DNA of 64,000 nucleotides, from assembly GCF_015910445.1 (NCBI RefSeq), contig NZ_CP048882.1:3100001-3164000 (forward strand). The letters run 5' to 3'. The position numbers and the translations under genes are program-made. How positions within the stretch are numbered: position 1 is the first letter of the stretch; each line of letters begins with the position of its first letter. This stretch comes from Streptomyces bathyalis. Lineage in GTDB: Bacteria > Actinomycetota > Actinomycetes > Streptomycetales > Streptomycetaceae. The notes beneath the pieces were generated by a model that had not been told where the DNA came from, made no database searches, and was given only the letters and a program-made list of their open reading frames with translations. Shown here piece after piece: positions 44,926-54,769 of this stretch.

Positions 44926-46683
44926 GTGCCGGAAAAACGGGTGGAACAGAACGCGACAGGGGAACCGCCAGGCGGCGGTTCCGCCGGTCTGCGGGCCACG
45001 TCGAAACCACAGACCGACAAAGTGGTGTTCGGTGTCACAGCCGCGCTGACCCTGGCCTTCGTGATCTGGGGGGCAGTTGCCACCGACTCCCTGGACAGCG
45101 CGGCGACCGCGATGCTCAACAGCACCATGCACAACGCTGGTTGGGCGTTCGTGCTCGCCGCCTCCGGCTTCGTCGTCTTCTCGCTCTGGCTGGCCTTCAG
45201 CCGTTACGGGAAGATCACCCTCGGCAAGGAGGGCGAGGAGCCGGAGTTCCGGACGGTGTCATGGGTCGCGATGATGTTCAGCGCGGGCATGGGCATCGGC
45301 CTGATGTTCTACGGCGTCAACGAGCCGTTGTCGCACTTCACCGACCCTCCCCCGGGTACGGGCGGCTCCGCGGCCGAGCGCATGCAGACCGCGATGGCGA
45401 CGACCCTGTTCCACTGGACCCTGTATCCCTGGGCCATCTACGCGGTCGTCGGTCTCGCCATCGCGTACAGCTGCTTCAGGCGTGGCAGGCGTCAGACCAT
45501 CAGTGCCGTCTTCACACCGCTCATCGGTGAGAAGAACGCGAACGGTGCCTTCGGACGCGTCATCGACATCCTGGCCATCTTCGCGACCCTCTTCGGCTCC
45601 GCCGCGTCGCTGGGCCTCGGCGCCCTGCAGATCGGCAGCGGTGTGAAGGAGATCAACTGGGCCTCGAACGTCGGCACACCGATCCTGGTGATCATCATCG
45701 CGGTGCTGACCGCGGCGTTCGTCGCCTCCGCGATCTCGGGTGTCGAGAAGGGCATCCAGTGGCTGTCCAACATCAACATGGTGCTGGCGGGCCTGCTGGT
45801 CCTCTTCGTCTTCGTGGTCGGCCCGACGGTGCTGATGCTCAACCTGCTGCCGACATCGGTGGGTTCGTTCATCGGTGATCTGCCGCAGATGGCCGCTCGC
45901 ACGGACGACACCGCGGGCAAGGACGTCGCCACGTGGCTGTCCTCCTGGACTGTCTTCTACTGGGCGTGGTGGATCTCGTGGACGCCCTTCGTCGGCATGT
46001 TCATCGCCCGCATCAGCCGGGGCCGCACGATCCGGCAGTTCGTCGGCGGCGTGATCCTCGTGCCGAGCGTCGTGAGCCTGATCTGGTTCGCGATCTTCGG
46101 TGGTACGGCCATCAGCCTCGAGCGTGGCGGTGCCAAGCTGACCGACCAGTCGACGGCGGAGGGCCAGCTGTTCGCGATGCTGCGCGAGTACCCGATCGCG
46201 AGCGTCACCAGCCTCATCGTGATGATCCTGGTCGGCATCTTCTTCGTGTCCGGCGCCGACGCGGCGTCCATCGTGATGGGAACCCTCTCCCAGAAGGGCA
46301 CGCTGGAGCCGGGCAAGAACGTCGTCATCGTCTGGGGTGTGCTGACCGGTGCGGTCGCCGCGATCATGCTCTTGATCGGCGGCGGCGGAGCGTCGGCGCT
46401 GACCGGTTTGCAGAACCTGACGATTCTCGTGGCGGTGCCGTTCACGCTCGTGATGATCGGCATGTGTATAGCGCTCACCCGGGATCTGCGGCGCGACCGG
46501 CTCATCGTCACCGGTGAACGCGGTGACGAAGCCATCGAGATCGCCGTGCTCGCCGGCCACGAGCAGTACGGCGGCGAGTACGAGATCCTCATCGGGCCGA
46601 CCAACGGCGCCTCCTCGGACAGCGGTTCGCAGGACTCGGCCGAGGGCGACGACGGCAAGGCCGGTGCGATGCAGAAGGACTGA
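44926..46683 (+). CDS. BCCT family transporter (betaine/choline/carnitine type)
   Basis: The 585-residue secondary transporter has twelve membrane helices with the BCCT hallmarks: FSAGMGIGLMFYGVNEPLSHF (the flexible Gly-rich helix binding substrate and sodium) and WTVFYWAWWISWTPFVGMFIARISRGRTIRQF (aromatic cage and signature). An acidic, Ser-rich tail of about 60 residues follows helix 12. GTG start with GAAAGG upstream. Like the OpuC-type system at 14.7-18.9 kb it should import osmoprotectants. A strong hairpin follows the stop. Confidence 0.94.
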   Translation: MPEKRVEQNATGEPPGGGSAGLRATSKPQTDKVVFGVTAALTLAFVIWGAVATDSLDSAATAMLNSTMHNAGWAFVLAASGFVVFSLWLAFSRYGKITLGKEGEEPEFRTVSWVAMMFSAGMGIGLMFYGVNEPLSHFTDPPPGTGGSAAERMQTAMATTLFHWTLYPWAIYAVVGLAIAYSCFRRGRRQTISAVFTPLIGEKNANGAFGRVIDILAIFATLFGSAASLGLGALQIGSGVKEINWASNVGTPILVIIIAVLTAAFVASAISGVEKGIQWLSNINMVLAGLLVLFVFVVGPTVLMLNLLPTSVGSFIGDLPQMAARTDDTAGKDVATWLSSWTVFYWAWWISWTPFVGMFIARISRGRTIRQFVGGVILVPSVVSLIWFAIFGGTAISLERGGAKLTDQSTAEGQLFAMLREYPIASVTSLIVMILVGIFFVSGADAASIVMGTLSQKGTLEPGKNVVIVWGVLTGAVAAIMLLIGGGGASALTGLQNLTILVAVPFTLVMIGMCIALTRDLRRDRLIVTGERGDEAIEIAVLAGHEQYGGEYEILIGPTNGASSDSGSQDSAEGDDGKAGAMQKD

Positions 46684-46736
46684 GTCCGCCGGGAGCCGGG
46701 CCGACGGACCCGAGCCGGTCCGGCACCTCCCATACG

Positions 46737-46786
46737 GAACTACGGTGCCCCGCAACGCGGTTTCGCGTTGCGGGGCACCGTAGTTC
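46737..46786. terminator. bidirectional hairpin terminator
   Basis: A 23-bp perfect inverted repeat (arms 46737-46759 and 46764-46786) with a GTTT loop sits midway between the convergent BCCT and DUF389 genes. One arm includes CTACGGTGCCCCGCAACGCG. It is the strongest hairpin noticed in the window and should terminate both transcripts. Confidence 0.88.
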
Positions 46787-46840
46787 GTGGACCCGCCGCG
46801 GCAACGGGGTGGCGTCGGGTCACGCGCCGGACGTCACACG

Positions 46841-47782
46841 TCAGGCCGTCCGGGCGAGATGCCTGCGCTTCCAGGCCCAGAAGAGCTTCTGCCCCAGCAG
46901 CGTGAGCGTTCCGGCGACCAGGATGCCGGAGAGGTTCAGGCCCAGCTGTTCCGCCGACGCCCAGGCCTCCCCGGGAAACCAGTAGCTCAGTGCCATGGCG
47001 GCGTTGGCCGCCGCCGGCACGGTCGTCACCGAGATGGCCACACCCACCAGTGCACCGGACTTGGCCGAAGTGAGGGAGAGCACCCCCGCGATGCCCGCCA
47101 GAATGGCGACCACGAACGACATCCAGTCGGGATTCCACACGAACTCGCTTACTGGATGGGGCTGTTGGTACTTCTGCTCGCTGAACAGGCCTACGGCGTC
47201 CATGAATACGGTGAAGGCGCCCGTCGCGAGCATCGCCAGCGGAAAGCCCACGACCAGCGCGATCAGCGGACGCAGCGCCAGACGCGGCCTGAGCCGCACC
47301 AGCGCCGTGCAGACACCCGCGAGCGGCCCGAACTCCGGCCCCACCACCATCGCGCCGACGATGAGGATCGCGCTGTCCAGCATGACGCCGCAGGCCGCCA
47401 GCATCGTCGCCACGACGAGGAACGCCAGATAGGTGAGCGAGAGCCGGGACTCCTCGTGCGTCGCGCCGGTGAGGGACTCCCACAGCACCGCGTCCACGCC
47501 CTCGCCGGGGGCGTCGACCTCGGCCTGGGTGCCGCGCTCGGAGAGCGAGAGGTCGATGTCCTCGACGGAGATCGCTCCGTGCTCGTGGAGGTCGAGGCGG
47601 CGCAGCTCCGTGATGAGCTCGTCCGCGGCCTCACGGGCGACATCGCACATCACCACGTCGCCCTCCGGGTCGCGGGCGGCGCCCGGCAGCACGACGAGAT
47701 GCGCGGTCCCCACGGTCGAGTCCAGCAGGGACGTGACCTCGCCGGTGCGCGATGACGGAACGATCAGCCGCAGATGAAGCAT
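46841..47782 (-). CDS. DUF389 membrane protein
   Basis: The 313-residue protein has a soluble N-terminal region of about 100 residues (MLHLRLIVPSSRTGEVTSLL..., ligand-domain-like) followed by six membrane segments. These include the DUF389 core LAACGVMLDSAILIVGAMVVGPEFGPLAGVCTALV and SAKSGALVGVAISVTTVPAAANAAMAL. The family is broadly distributed, and no transport substrate is established. ATG 47782 has GCGGAAG-type purines nearby only on the wrong side, so the start is probable but not certain. Confidence 0.87.
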   Translation of the reverse strand: MLHLRLIVPSSRTGEVTSLLDSTVGTAHLVVLPGAARDPEGDVVMCDVAREAADELITELRRLDLHEHGAISVEDIDLSLSERGTQAEVDAPGEGVDAVLWESLTGATHEESRLSLTYLAFLVVATMLAACGVMLDSAILIVGAMVVGPEFGPLAGVCTALVRLRPRLALRPLIALVVGFPLAMLATGAFTVFMDAVGLFSEQKYQQPHPVSEFVWNPDWMSFVVAILAGIAGVLSLTSAKSGALVGVAISVTTVPAAANAAMALSYWFPGEAWASAEQLGLNLSGILVAGTLTLLGQKLFWAWKRRHLARTA

Positions 47783-48045
47783 GAGCGGAAGACTAGACGG
47801 GACCGCCGAGGGCTCCCCCGCCGGCCGTCGGCCCGCCAGCTCCGTCAGGCACACGGATGAGCTCAACTGCCACTGCCTTGCGGTGACTTCACCCTCAAGG
47901 CGGTCGCCGTGCCGCCCCGTGAACACAATGACCACAACGATCATTAAGTTCTTTCGCGCACAGGGGGCGAAACCGCCGCGTACCCCGTGCAGCATGTGGG
48001 CCGTCCCCCCACCCGGACCTCACTCACGAAAGGCGGTGCCCCCGC

Positions 48046-49029
48046 GTGCGTCAGCGCACTCTCATGTCTCTTCTCGGGGCGACGCTGCTCGTATTGATCG
48101 GCCCCCCGCTGATCACGACGGGCAGCGGCGCCGAGACAGGGACGAACATCCCCGGGCTGCAGTTCATGGTGCCCAACACGCCCGGCGGCGGCTACGACAT
48201 CACCGCGCGTACCGCCGCCAAGGACGCGGAGGACGCCGAACTCAACCACAACATCGAGGTGTTCAACCTGCCCGGCGCCGGCGGCACCGTCGGCCTGACC
48301 CGGCTCGTCAACGAGCGCGGAAACGGCAAGCTCGCCATGTCGATGGGCCTCGGTGTCGTGGGCGCCGTGCGGACGAACGACTCGCCCTCCACGCTCGACG
48401 ACGCGACACCGATCGCGCGCACGGTGGAGGAACCGGACATCGTCGTGGTCTCGAAGAAGTCCAAGTACAAGACGATCGAGCAGCTCCTCGCGGACTGGAA
48501 GAAGAAGCCCGGCTCGCTGCCCGTCGGCGGGGGCTCGTCCGCCGGAGGCCCCGACCATCTGGCCCCGATGCTCATGGCCAGGGACGCCGGCATCGAGCCC
48601 AAGACCGTCAACTACGTGCCCTTCGACGGCGGCGGCGAACTCCTGGCGTCCGTGCTCGGCGGCAAGGTCGCCTTCGGCATCTCCGGCATCAGCGAGTACC
48701 GCGACCAGATCAAGTCCGGCGAACTGCGGCTGCTCGCCACCACCGGAAAGAAGCGGATCGAGGGCTTCGACGCACCGACCCTCAAGGAGGCGGGCATGGA
48801 CGTCGAGTTCACCAACTGGCGCGGCATCATGGCGCCGCCCGACCTGTCGGAGAAGGAGCGCACGAAGCTCATCCACTTCTTCGACGAGCTCCACCGCAGC
48901 CCGCAGTGGCAGAAGTCCCTCAAGCGGAACGGCTGGGACGACGCGTATCTGACCGGTGAGAAGTACGGGCAGTTCCTCGAGGCCCAGGACCGGCGCGTCG
49001 AGTCCGTCCTCGAGGAGGTGGGCAAGTGA
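48046..49029 (+). CDS. tctC: tripartite tricarboxylate transporter substrate-binding protein TctC
   Basis: The 327-residue secreted receptor of a TTT (citrate/tricarboxylate-type) importer has a signal peptide (LMSLLGATLLVLIGPPL), then the Bug/TctC fold: LQFMVPNTPGGGYDITARTAAK, NLPGAGGTVGLTRLVNE and GGGSSAGGPDHLAPMLM (substrate loops), ending with a helical region. No lipobox is visible, so it may be released or held by the membrane partner. The GTG start follows AGGCGGT. It overlaps tctB as GTGA. Confidence 0.93.
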   Translation: MRQRTLMSLLGATLLVLIGPPLITTGSGAETGTNIPGLQFMVPNTPGGGYDITARTAAKDAEDAELNHNIEVFNLPGAGGTVGLTRLVNERGNGKLAMSMGLGVVGAVRTNDSPSTLDDATPIARTVEEPDIVVVSKKSKYKTIEQLLADWKKKPGSLPVGGGSSAGGPDHLAPMLMARDAGIEPKTVNYVPFDGGGELLASVLGGKVAFGISGISEYRDQIKSGELRLLATTGKKRIEGFDAPTLKEAGMDVEFTNWRGIMAPPDLSEKERTKLIHFFDELHRSPQWQKSLKRNGWDDAYLTGEKYGQFLEAQDRRVESVLEEVGK

Positions 49030-49616
49030 GCACCGGATCAACCGAGTCCAAGGAACCCACGCGGGGCGCGGAAGCACCCGCCCCCGGTTCCGGTGAGGTG
49101 AAGTCGCCCTCGTCGCCCGGCGGTTGGCGCGAATGGCTGCGCGGACGCTCCGAACTCGGCGTCAGCGTCCTGCTGCTGGTCGTCGGCGTGCTCGTGCTCG
49201 GCGACACGCTCACCATGGAGACCGTCGCGGGTCAGCGCGGCCCGGTCGGTCCCAGGACGGTCCCGCTCGTCGTCGGCGTCGCCCTGCTCGTGGTCGCCGT
49301 CGTCCTGGCCGTCGACGTGCTGCGGGGTGGCCGCGGAGAAGCGGAGCCCGGAGAGGAAGCAGGCAGCGAGCCCGCCGACTGGCGCACCGTCGCGCTCCTG
49401 GCCGGGATCTTCCTCGCCAGTGCCGTCCTCATCGAGCCGCTCGGGTTCCCGATCACCGGCGCCCTGCTCTTCTGGGGCTCCGCGTACGCGCTCGGCAGCC
49501 GCAACTTCTCCCGCGATCCGCTCGTCGCGGCCGTACTGTCCATGGCCACCTTCGCGGCCTTCAACACCTTGCTGGGCGTCCCCCTGCCCGGCGGCCCGCT
49601 GATGGGGGTGCTCTGA
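49026..49616 (+). CDS. tctB: tripartite tricarboxylate transporter small membrane subunit TctB
   Basis: This is the 196-residue small subunit of the TTT transporter. After a hydrophilic N-terminus of about 35 residues come four membrane helices ([74 protein letters not shown] and [18 protein letters not shown]). TctB is poorly conserved in sequence, so topology and gene order carry the identification. It is coupled to tctC and three bases from tctA. Confidence 0.9.
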   Translation: MSTGSTESKEPTRGAEAPAPGSGEVKSPSSPGGWREWLRGRSELGVSVLLLVVGVLVLGDTLTMETVAGQRGPVGPRTVPLVVGVALLVVAVVLAVDVLRGGRGEAEPGEEAGSEPADWRTVALLAGIFLASAVLIEPLGFPITGALLFWGSAYALGSRNFSRDPLVAAVLSMATFAAFNTLLGVPLPGGPLMGVL

Positions 49617-49619
49617 CCG

Positions 49620-51233
49620 ATGGAATCTCTCACGTCCCTGCTCGACGGCTTCGGCACGGCGCTGACGCCGCTCAATCTGCTGTGGGCGGCGGTCGGCGTG
49701 CTGCTGGGCACCGCCATCGGCGTACTGCCCGGCATCGGCCCGGCCATGGCCGTCGCCCTGCTGCTGCCGGTGACCTACGGTCTCGACCCCGTCGGCGCGT
49801 TCATCATGTTCGCGGGCATCTACTACGGCGGGATGTTCGGCGGCTCCACCACCTCGATCCTGCTCAACACCCCCGGTGAGAGCGCGGCGGTCGTCACCGC
49901 CATCGAAGGCCATCCGATGGCGAAGTCCGGACGCGGGTCACAGGCACTCGCGGCGGCGGCCATCGGCCACTTCGCGGGCGGCATGATCGGCACGATCCTG
50001 CTGGTGGTCCTGGCGCCGACGGTCGCCGCGCTCGCGGTGGACATCGGCGCGCCCGACTATTTCGCGATCATGGTGCTGGCGTTCATCGCCGTCACCTCCG
50101 TGCTCGGCAGCTCGCGGGTGCGGGGCTTCGCGGCGCTGCTGATCGGTCTGACGATCGGGCTCGTCGGGCTCGACCAGATGACGGGCCAGCAGCGGCTCAC
50201 CTTCGGCAGCCTCCAGCTCTCCGACGGCATCGACGTCGTGATCGTGGCCGTGGGGCTCTTCGCCATCGGCGAGGCGCTGTGGGTCGCGGCCCACGCGCAC
50301 AGGAGCGCCGGGGAGTCGATCCCCGTGGGGCGTCCCTGGCTCGACCGGTCCGACCTGCGGCGCACCTGGAAGCCGTGGCTGCGCGGCCCGGCCATCGGGT
50401 TCCCGTTCGGGGCGATCCCCGCCGGCGGCGCCGAGATCCCCACGTTCCTCTCGTACGTCACCGAGAAGCGGTTCTCCCGGCACAAGAAGGAGTTCGGCAA
50501 GGGCGCGATCGAGGGCGTCGCGGGACCCGAGTCGGCGTCGTCGGCCTCGGCCGCCGGAACGCTGGTCTCGCTGCTGACCCTGGGCCTGCCGACGACCGCC
50601 GTGGCCGCCGTGATGCTGGCAGCGTTCCAGCAGTACGGGATCCAGCCCGGCCCGCTGCTCTTCGAGCGGGAGCCCGACCTGGTGTGGGGCCTCATCGCCT
50701 CGCTCTTCGTCGGCATGGTGCTGCTGCTGGTGCTCAACCTGCCGATGGCGCCGGTCTGGGCGAAGCTGCTGCGCATCCCTCGCCCGTACCTGTACGCGGG
50801 GATCCTCTTCTTCGCTGCCGTGGGCGCCTACGCGGTGGGCGGCGAGGCCATCGACATGGTGATCCTGCTCGTCATCGGGGTCGTCGGGCTGATGATGCGG
50901 CGCTTCGGGCTGCCGGTACTGCCCGCGATCATCGGCGTCATCCTCGGGCCCAACGCCGAGCAGCAGCTGCGCCGTGCGCTGCAGATCAGCGACGGCAACG
51001 TGACGGGGCTGGTGAACACACCGTTCGCGGTCACGGTCTACGTGGTGATCGTCTTGCTGCTCGCCTGGCCGTGGCTGCGGCGCCTGGCCGGGCGTGGACG
51101 GCCGCAGTGGCCCGGCGGTCCTCGCGAGGGCGGCCGCGGCGACGGCGGGGACGGTGGAGCCGACGGTGCTCCGGACGCTGACGGCAGCGACGACAAGGGC
51201 GAGACGGACGACAAGGAGGGCGCCAAGGTCTGA
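49620..51233 (+). CDS. tctA: tripartite tricarboxylate transporter large permease TctA
   Basis: The 537-residue permease of the TTT system has about twelve helices. The duplicated TctA motifs are visible: [52 protein letters not shown] and [46 protein letters not shown]. The last 50 residues are Gly/Asp-rich and likely cytoplasmic. The three genes form one operon ended by a strong hairpin. A TctDE-type two-component pair, often adjacent, is absent here. Confidence 0.95.
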   Translation: MESLTSLLDGFGTALTPLNLLWAAVGVLLGTAIGVLPGIGPAMAVALLLPVTYGLDPVGAFIMFAGIYYGGMFGGSTTSILLNTPGESAAVVTAIEGHPMAKSGRGSQALAAAAIGHFAGGMIGTILLVVLAPTVAALAVDIGAPDYFAIMVLAFIAVTSVLGSSRVRGFAALLIGLTIGLVGLDQMTGQQRLTFGSLQLSDGIDVVIVAVGLFAIGEALWVAAHAHRSAGESIPVGRPWLDRSDLRRTWKPWLRGPAIGFPFGAIPAGGAEIPTFLSYVTEKRFSRHKKEFGKGAIEGVAGPESASSASAAGTLVSLLTLGLPTTAVAAVMLAAFQQYGIQPGPLLFEREPDLVWGLIASLFVGMVLLLVLNLPMAPVWAKLLRIPRPYLYAGILFFAAVGAYAVGGEAIDMVILLVIGVVGLMMRRFGLPVLPAIIGVILGPNAEQQLRRALQISDGNVTGLVNTPFAVTVYVVIVLLLAWPWLRRLAGRGRPQWPGGPREGGRGDGGDGGADGAPDADGSDDKGETDDKEGAKV

Positions 51234-51282
51234 GACGGCCCTCCCCGTCTCCCGTTCTCCGTCTGCTGCTGGTCACAAGGCC

Positions 51283-51321
51283 GCGCCCCGTCCGTCCGGT
51301 GTCACCGGGCGGGCGGGGCGC
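51283..51321. terminator. hairpin terminator after tctCBA
   Basis: Arms 51283-51299 and 51305-51321 pair over 17 positions, with two G-U type mismatches and a five-base loop. The hairpin lies 50 bp after the tctA stop and before the convergent DedA gene, so it can end both transcripts. Confidence 0.75.
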
Positions 51322-51402
51322 AGTCGGGTGCGGGGCGCGAGCTCGTGATGCGGTGCGCGAGCTCCGTGCTGCGGTGCGGGAAGTCTGTGTGCGGGGGCCG
51401 CT

Positions 51403-52149
51403 TCAGCGGCGGGCGTGCCGGCCGCGCTGGCCGCCGTCGTCCGCCGAGTTCCCCGGCGCCCCGGTGGGCGGTACCCCGCCGCCGGACCCGGTGCCGGCCG
51501 ATGAGTCAGCGCCCGGCGCCCCGCGCGACTTCCTCTTCCGGGCGCGCAGGTACTCCACGATGATCGGCGTGATGGACAGCAGGACGATGCCGACCAGCAT
51601 CGCCTCGATGTTGTCGCGTACCGCCGCGATCTGCCCCAGCAGGGCGCCGAGCAGCGTGACGCCCGCGCCCCAGAGCACGCCGCCGATGACGTTGAAGATC
51701 AGGAACGAGCGGTACTGCATCTGGCTCACGCCGGCGATGATCGGCGTGAACGTGCGCACGATGGGCACGAAACGGGCCAGCACAAGGGACTTGGGCCCGT
51801 ACTTCTCGAAGAACTCGTGGCCCTTCTCGACGTTCTCCTGCTTGAACAGCTTGGAGTCCGGGCGCTTGAAGATGGCCGGGCCGACCTTGCGTCCGAAGAG
51901 ATAGCCCGCCTGGTCGCCGAGCACCGCCGCGATCACCACGAGCGTGCAGACCAGCCACAGCGGATAGTGCAGGTACTGGTCCGTCGCGACGAGCAGACCT
52001 GCGGTGAACAGCAGGGAGTCGCCCGGCAGGAAGAAGCCGATGAGCAGGCCGGACTCCGCGAAGACGATCACCAGGATGCCGATCAGACCGAAGGTCTGGA
52101 TCAGATAATCCGGGTCGAGCCAACTCGGTCCCAGCGCGAGGGCGGTCAC
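51403..52149 (-). CDS. DedA family membrane protein
   Basis: The 248-residue membrane protein has the DedA (SNARE-associated) core: GILVIVFAESGLLIGFFLPGDSLLFTAGLL, AVLGDQAGYLFGRKVG and KYGPKSLVLARFVPIVRTFTPIIAGVSQMQYRSF. These include the E, D/R and FxxR-G residues found in undecaprenyl-phosphate or phospholipid transporting members. A Gly/Ser-rich tail follows. A second, less typical DedA gene lies at 56.6-57.2 kb. A GTG start is assumed. Confidence 0.93.
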   Translation of the reverse strand: MTALALGPSWLDPDYLIQTFGLIGILVIVFAESGLLIGFFLPGDSLLFTAGLLVATDQYLHYPLWLVCTLVVIAAVLGDQAGYLFGRKVGPAIFKRPDSKLFKQENVEKGHEFFEKYGPKSLVLARFVPIVRTFTPIIAGVSQMQYRSFLIFNVIGGVLWGAGVTLLGALLGQIAAVRDNIEAMLVGIVLLSITPIIVEYLRARKRKSRGAPGADSSAGTGSGGGVPPTGAPGNSADDGGQRGRHARR

Positions 52150-52308
52150 GTCACAGGCTCCTCATCAGTCGCACCGCAGGGGCGGCCGTCGTCGGGGGGT
52201 ACACGCTATCAACGCTCAGGGAGGCCCGGACGTGCCGCCTGGCCCCTGCTGTCGCGCTTGTTCCCGGCTGTCGCCGCTGCATCGACCCGCGATTCGGGCC
52301 CGGTCCGA

Positions 52309-53241
52309 TCAGGCCTGCGGGGCGGGCAGCATCTCGTTCCAGTTCGCCCAGTACCCGCCGTATCCGTCCGGAACCAGGCCGTCCGGCAGCAACATGTCTC
52401 CGGGGGAGCTCATCTGCTGGGTGGGGATGCCCGTGTGGTGCTGCACGGTCTCCCTGCGGTGCTTGCCTCCCTGCCGTCCCGTCTCCTCCGGCGCGACGAA
52501 CAGCCGTCCCTGTGCGGAGAGATACTGCGCGCGGGCGGTCAGCCTCCGCAGGTCCGTGCCGAGTTCGAGCGCGAGGATCTCCAGGTCGACCCCGGACTGC
52601 CAGCCGTCGACGAGCACCGCGTCCTGGACGGGCGACCAGCCCATGTGGTCCGGCAGTTGTGAGTGGTCGTAGGTCTGGAAGTGCTCCTGCGGCTGCTGGT
52701 AGTGCTCCTGGGGCTGGTAGTACGACTGCGCGGCGTGGTGCTGGACCTGCTGGTGCTGCGCCTGGTACTGGACGTGCGGCTGCGACGGCATCTGCTGCGC
52801 CTGCGGCGCCTGTTGCTGACCCTGCACCTGGTACTGCGGCTGCGACTGTGTCTGGTCGGGCCCCGGAATGTGGTCGGCGGCCTGCGCGGGCGCCTGCGTG
52901 TGCGCGTGGGCCGCGTCATTCGCCCTTGCGTTCTCGTCCGTGCCGGAACCCGGGCCGGGTTGCTGATGCTGGAGCGGCGCCATCAGCAGATCGTCCGCGA
53001 GCGCTCGGGCATCGTCCCTGCCCACGGTGCGGCGCGCGATGCGCACCTCCCGCTCGGGCAGGCCGAGCATCTCGGCCACCGCCTTGTCGTTGCCGACCAC
53101 CACCGCGAACGCCGCGAGGGAACGGGCCCGGCTCGCCTGTGCGTCGTCCAGCGTCACCTGCGCCGTACGCACCTCCTCGTCGCTCTGGCAGAAGGCTCTG
53201 GCCAGCACCGTGTGCCGTTCCCACAGCTCCCGAGGCTCCAT
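52309..53241 (-). CDS. unknown protein with Gln/His-rich centre
   Basis: The 310-residue product is not recognised. The first 90 residues are helical, with a helix-turn-helix-like run (AFAVVVGNDKAVAEMLGLPEREVRIARRTVG), suggesting DNA binding. Residues about 95-200 are rich in Gln, His, Pro and Tyr (QVQGQQQ, YYQPQEHYQQPQEHFQ), and the end contains a second short domain (LVDGWQSGVDLEILALELGTDLRRLTARAQYLSAQGRLFV) that resembles another winged or helical unit. The two folded ends joined by a low-complexity linker look like a regulator. Its start has no strong ribosome-binding site. Confidence 0.75.
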   Translation of the reverse strand: MEPRELWERHTVLARAFCQSDEEVRTAQVTLDDAQASRARSLAAFAVVVGNDKAVAEMLGLPEREVRIARRTVGRDDARALADDLLMAPLQHQQPGPGSGTDENARANDAAHAHTQAPAQAADHIPGPDQTQSQPQYQVQGQQQAPQAQQMPSQPHVQYQAQHQQVQHHAAQSYYQPQEHYQQPQEHFQTYDHSQLPDHMGWSPVQDAVLVDGWQSGVDLEILALELGTDLRRLTARAQYLSAQGRLFVAPEETGRQGGKHRRETVQHHTGIPTQQMSSPGDMLLPDGLVPDGYGGYWANWNEMLPAPQA

Positions 53242-53856
53242 GCAGACCCCGTGTCCTCTCGGTCCTTATGTACTGAATTCACAGTCCAAATCATGCAATC
53301 CGTATCTTCGTAGGCTCAATCTAGTGGCGTGAACGGCGATATCCGCCGCGCCGTGACGGCGTCCGGCGCGTTTCCCCTCGATTCCCCCGGGGTACACAAG
53401 TACGGCCCGACGGACGGCTTTGAGGCCGTCACTTCCGGGCGTCCCGCTCGTAGGCACCGCCTCGCCGGAGGCTCGCTCCCTGCTGCGTCGCGGCAGCGCG
53501 TCCCGCACCGCGCGGGATGGGTGGGCCCCAACTCCGCGTGAAACGTGAGTAGTTGAGGACGAGCTGACCTGGGACTCGCACAGGTGCAGCGTGGCTGCGG
53601 CCAGTTGGACCGTTGCCGTGCCGGCCTCCGGCAGCCGCCGCGCGGACGGGCGCCGCGTCCCGCAGGACCACCGGAAGAACACCCGCAGCAGGGACCGCAA
53701 CCGTGCTCCCCGCCCCCGCATGTATCGCCCGATGGAAGTACCTCCCGTGCGCCGAGGAGACTCCGACTGCATGGCGAAACCGAGGCGCACGGGAGCTCAG
53801 CGGGGGCGCCTTCCTTCGGCTCCGCGCCCGGTTCCCGCCGTCGGGCGCCGCGTGCC
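53242..53856. other. 615-bp spacer without convincing gene
   Basis: Several open frames cross this stretch on both strands, but none shows the third-position G/C bias or protein-like composition of the neighbours. The first 80 bp beside the Q/H-rich protein gene are AT-rich (TAGGCTCAATCTAG near 53311), consistent with its promoter. A short dyad, CCCGC-N5-GCGGG, lies near 53506. Confidence 0.5.
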
Positions 53857-54399
53857 TCAGCTCCCGGAGGAGGCGCCCGCCTCCTCCACGATCCTCCGCA
53901 CGTTCTCCAACCGCCCCGGCGCCGAGGCCAGTTGATCGCGGCGGGCGCGGGCGAAAGCCCGGCCCAGTTCGGCACGGCGCCCGGAGCTCACGTTCTCGCG
54001 GGTGTCGTTGATGAGGGAACGCTCCTCCTCGTCCAAGTGGTGGTTGACCGCTTGGACCAGGGCCTCCAGCTTCTCGTCCCAGTCGTCGCTGCCGGGCGCG
54101 CCCGCCTCCAGCAGTTCGAGCAACGCCTCGTTGCCCTCGGCGTGTTCCTCCACGCCGTGCTCGACCTCTTCGTCGTCCACGTTCCGGTATCGGCGCAGGG
54201 CGGGGTAGACCTCCGTCTCCTCCGCCTCGGCGTGGGCGATCAGCAGATCGGCGAGCCTGTGAAGTGCCGCCGCGCGGTCGGCGTCGACGCTGCGCATCTC
54301 GCGGAACAGATCCTCCATCGCGCGGTGGTCCCTCAGGATCAGCTCCACGACTTCGTCCGCGTCTTCCTGCTTGCCCTGCTCGGCGGGTGAGTTGCCCAT
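53857..54399 (-). CDS. hemerythrin HHE domain protein
   Basis: The 180-residue protein carries a hemerythrin-like di-iron domain. The characteristic histidines occur in LILRDHRAMEDLFREM, LIAHAEAEETEVYPALR, VEHGVEEHAEGNEALL and AVNHHLDEEERSLIND. Such proteins bind oxygen or nitric oxide, or act in redox stress responses. GGAGGAGG lies directly upstream of the ATG. It stands alone, divergent from the hydrolase gene. Confidence 0.93.
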   Translation of the reverse strand: MGNSPAEQGKQEDADEVVELILRDHRAMEDLFREMRSVDADRAAALHRLADLLIAHAEAEETEVYPALRRYRNVDDEEVEHGVEEHAEGNEALLELLEAGAPGSDDWDEKLEALVQAVNHHLDEEERSLINDTRENVSSGRRAELGRAFARARRDQLASAPGRLENVRRIVEEAGASSGS

Positions 54400-54769
54400 G
54401 GCACCTCCTCCGTTCTGTGCGGTCCTCCGGCCTGGGCCGGCCTCTTCCGCTCTCTCCGCCGGTCCCGCTGCCCGCGGATCGAGCGCTCGACTGGTTCCCC
54501 TCCCTGTGCGCGCCAGTCGTACGTGAGGGGGCTTCCCGGCCGCCTTCAAGAAACGGCCACAGGATCCGCACACCAGGTCACCGGAGTTCACCGGCTGTCA
54601 TCACCCCAGCCCTCACCGGCGGCGACGCGGTCCGCGTTCGCGAGACCCACGCACGCGCGCGACGGTGGGGACTGAGTCCCCTTCTCCCGGGCCGGCTCCT
54701 GGCCGGACCTGGAAGAACCGGCAGAACCGCGAATGACCGGCAGAACCGCAGGATGGAAGGAGTCCAGCC
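54400..54769. other. 370-bp divergent spacer (hemerythrin/hydrolase)
   Basis: No gene is evident. The only repeat noticed is ACCGGCAGAACCGC at 54717-54730 and again at 54736-54749, 19 bases apart, just before the AAGGAG of the hydrolase gene. These could be a tandem operator. Promoters for both genes must lie here, but no clear hexamers were found. Confidence 0.5.

Noticed and set aside
46737..46786. Perfect inverted repeat considered as the end of a mobile element
   Set aside because: No transposase, target duplication or second copy is seen; its place between two convergent stops fits a terminator.
53266..53975. Overlapping minus-strand frames of 174-219 residues in the 53.3-53.9 kb spacer
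   Set aside because: They are Arg/Ser/Gly-rich with no domain motif and no ribosome-binding site, and codon bias does not favour them.
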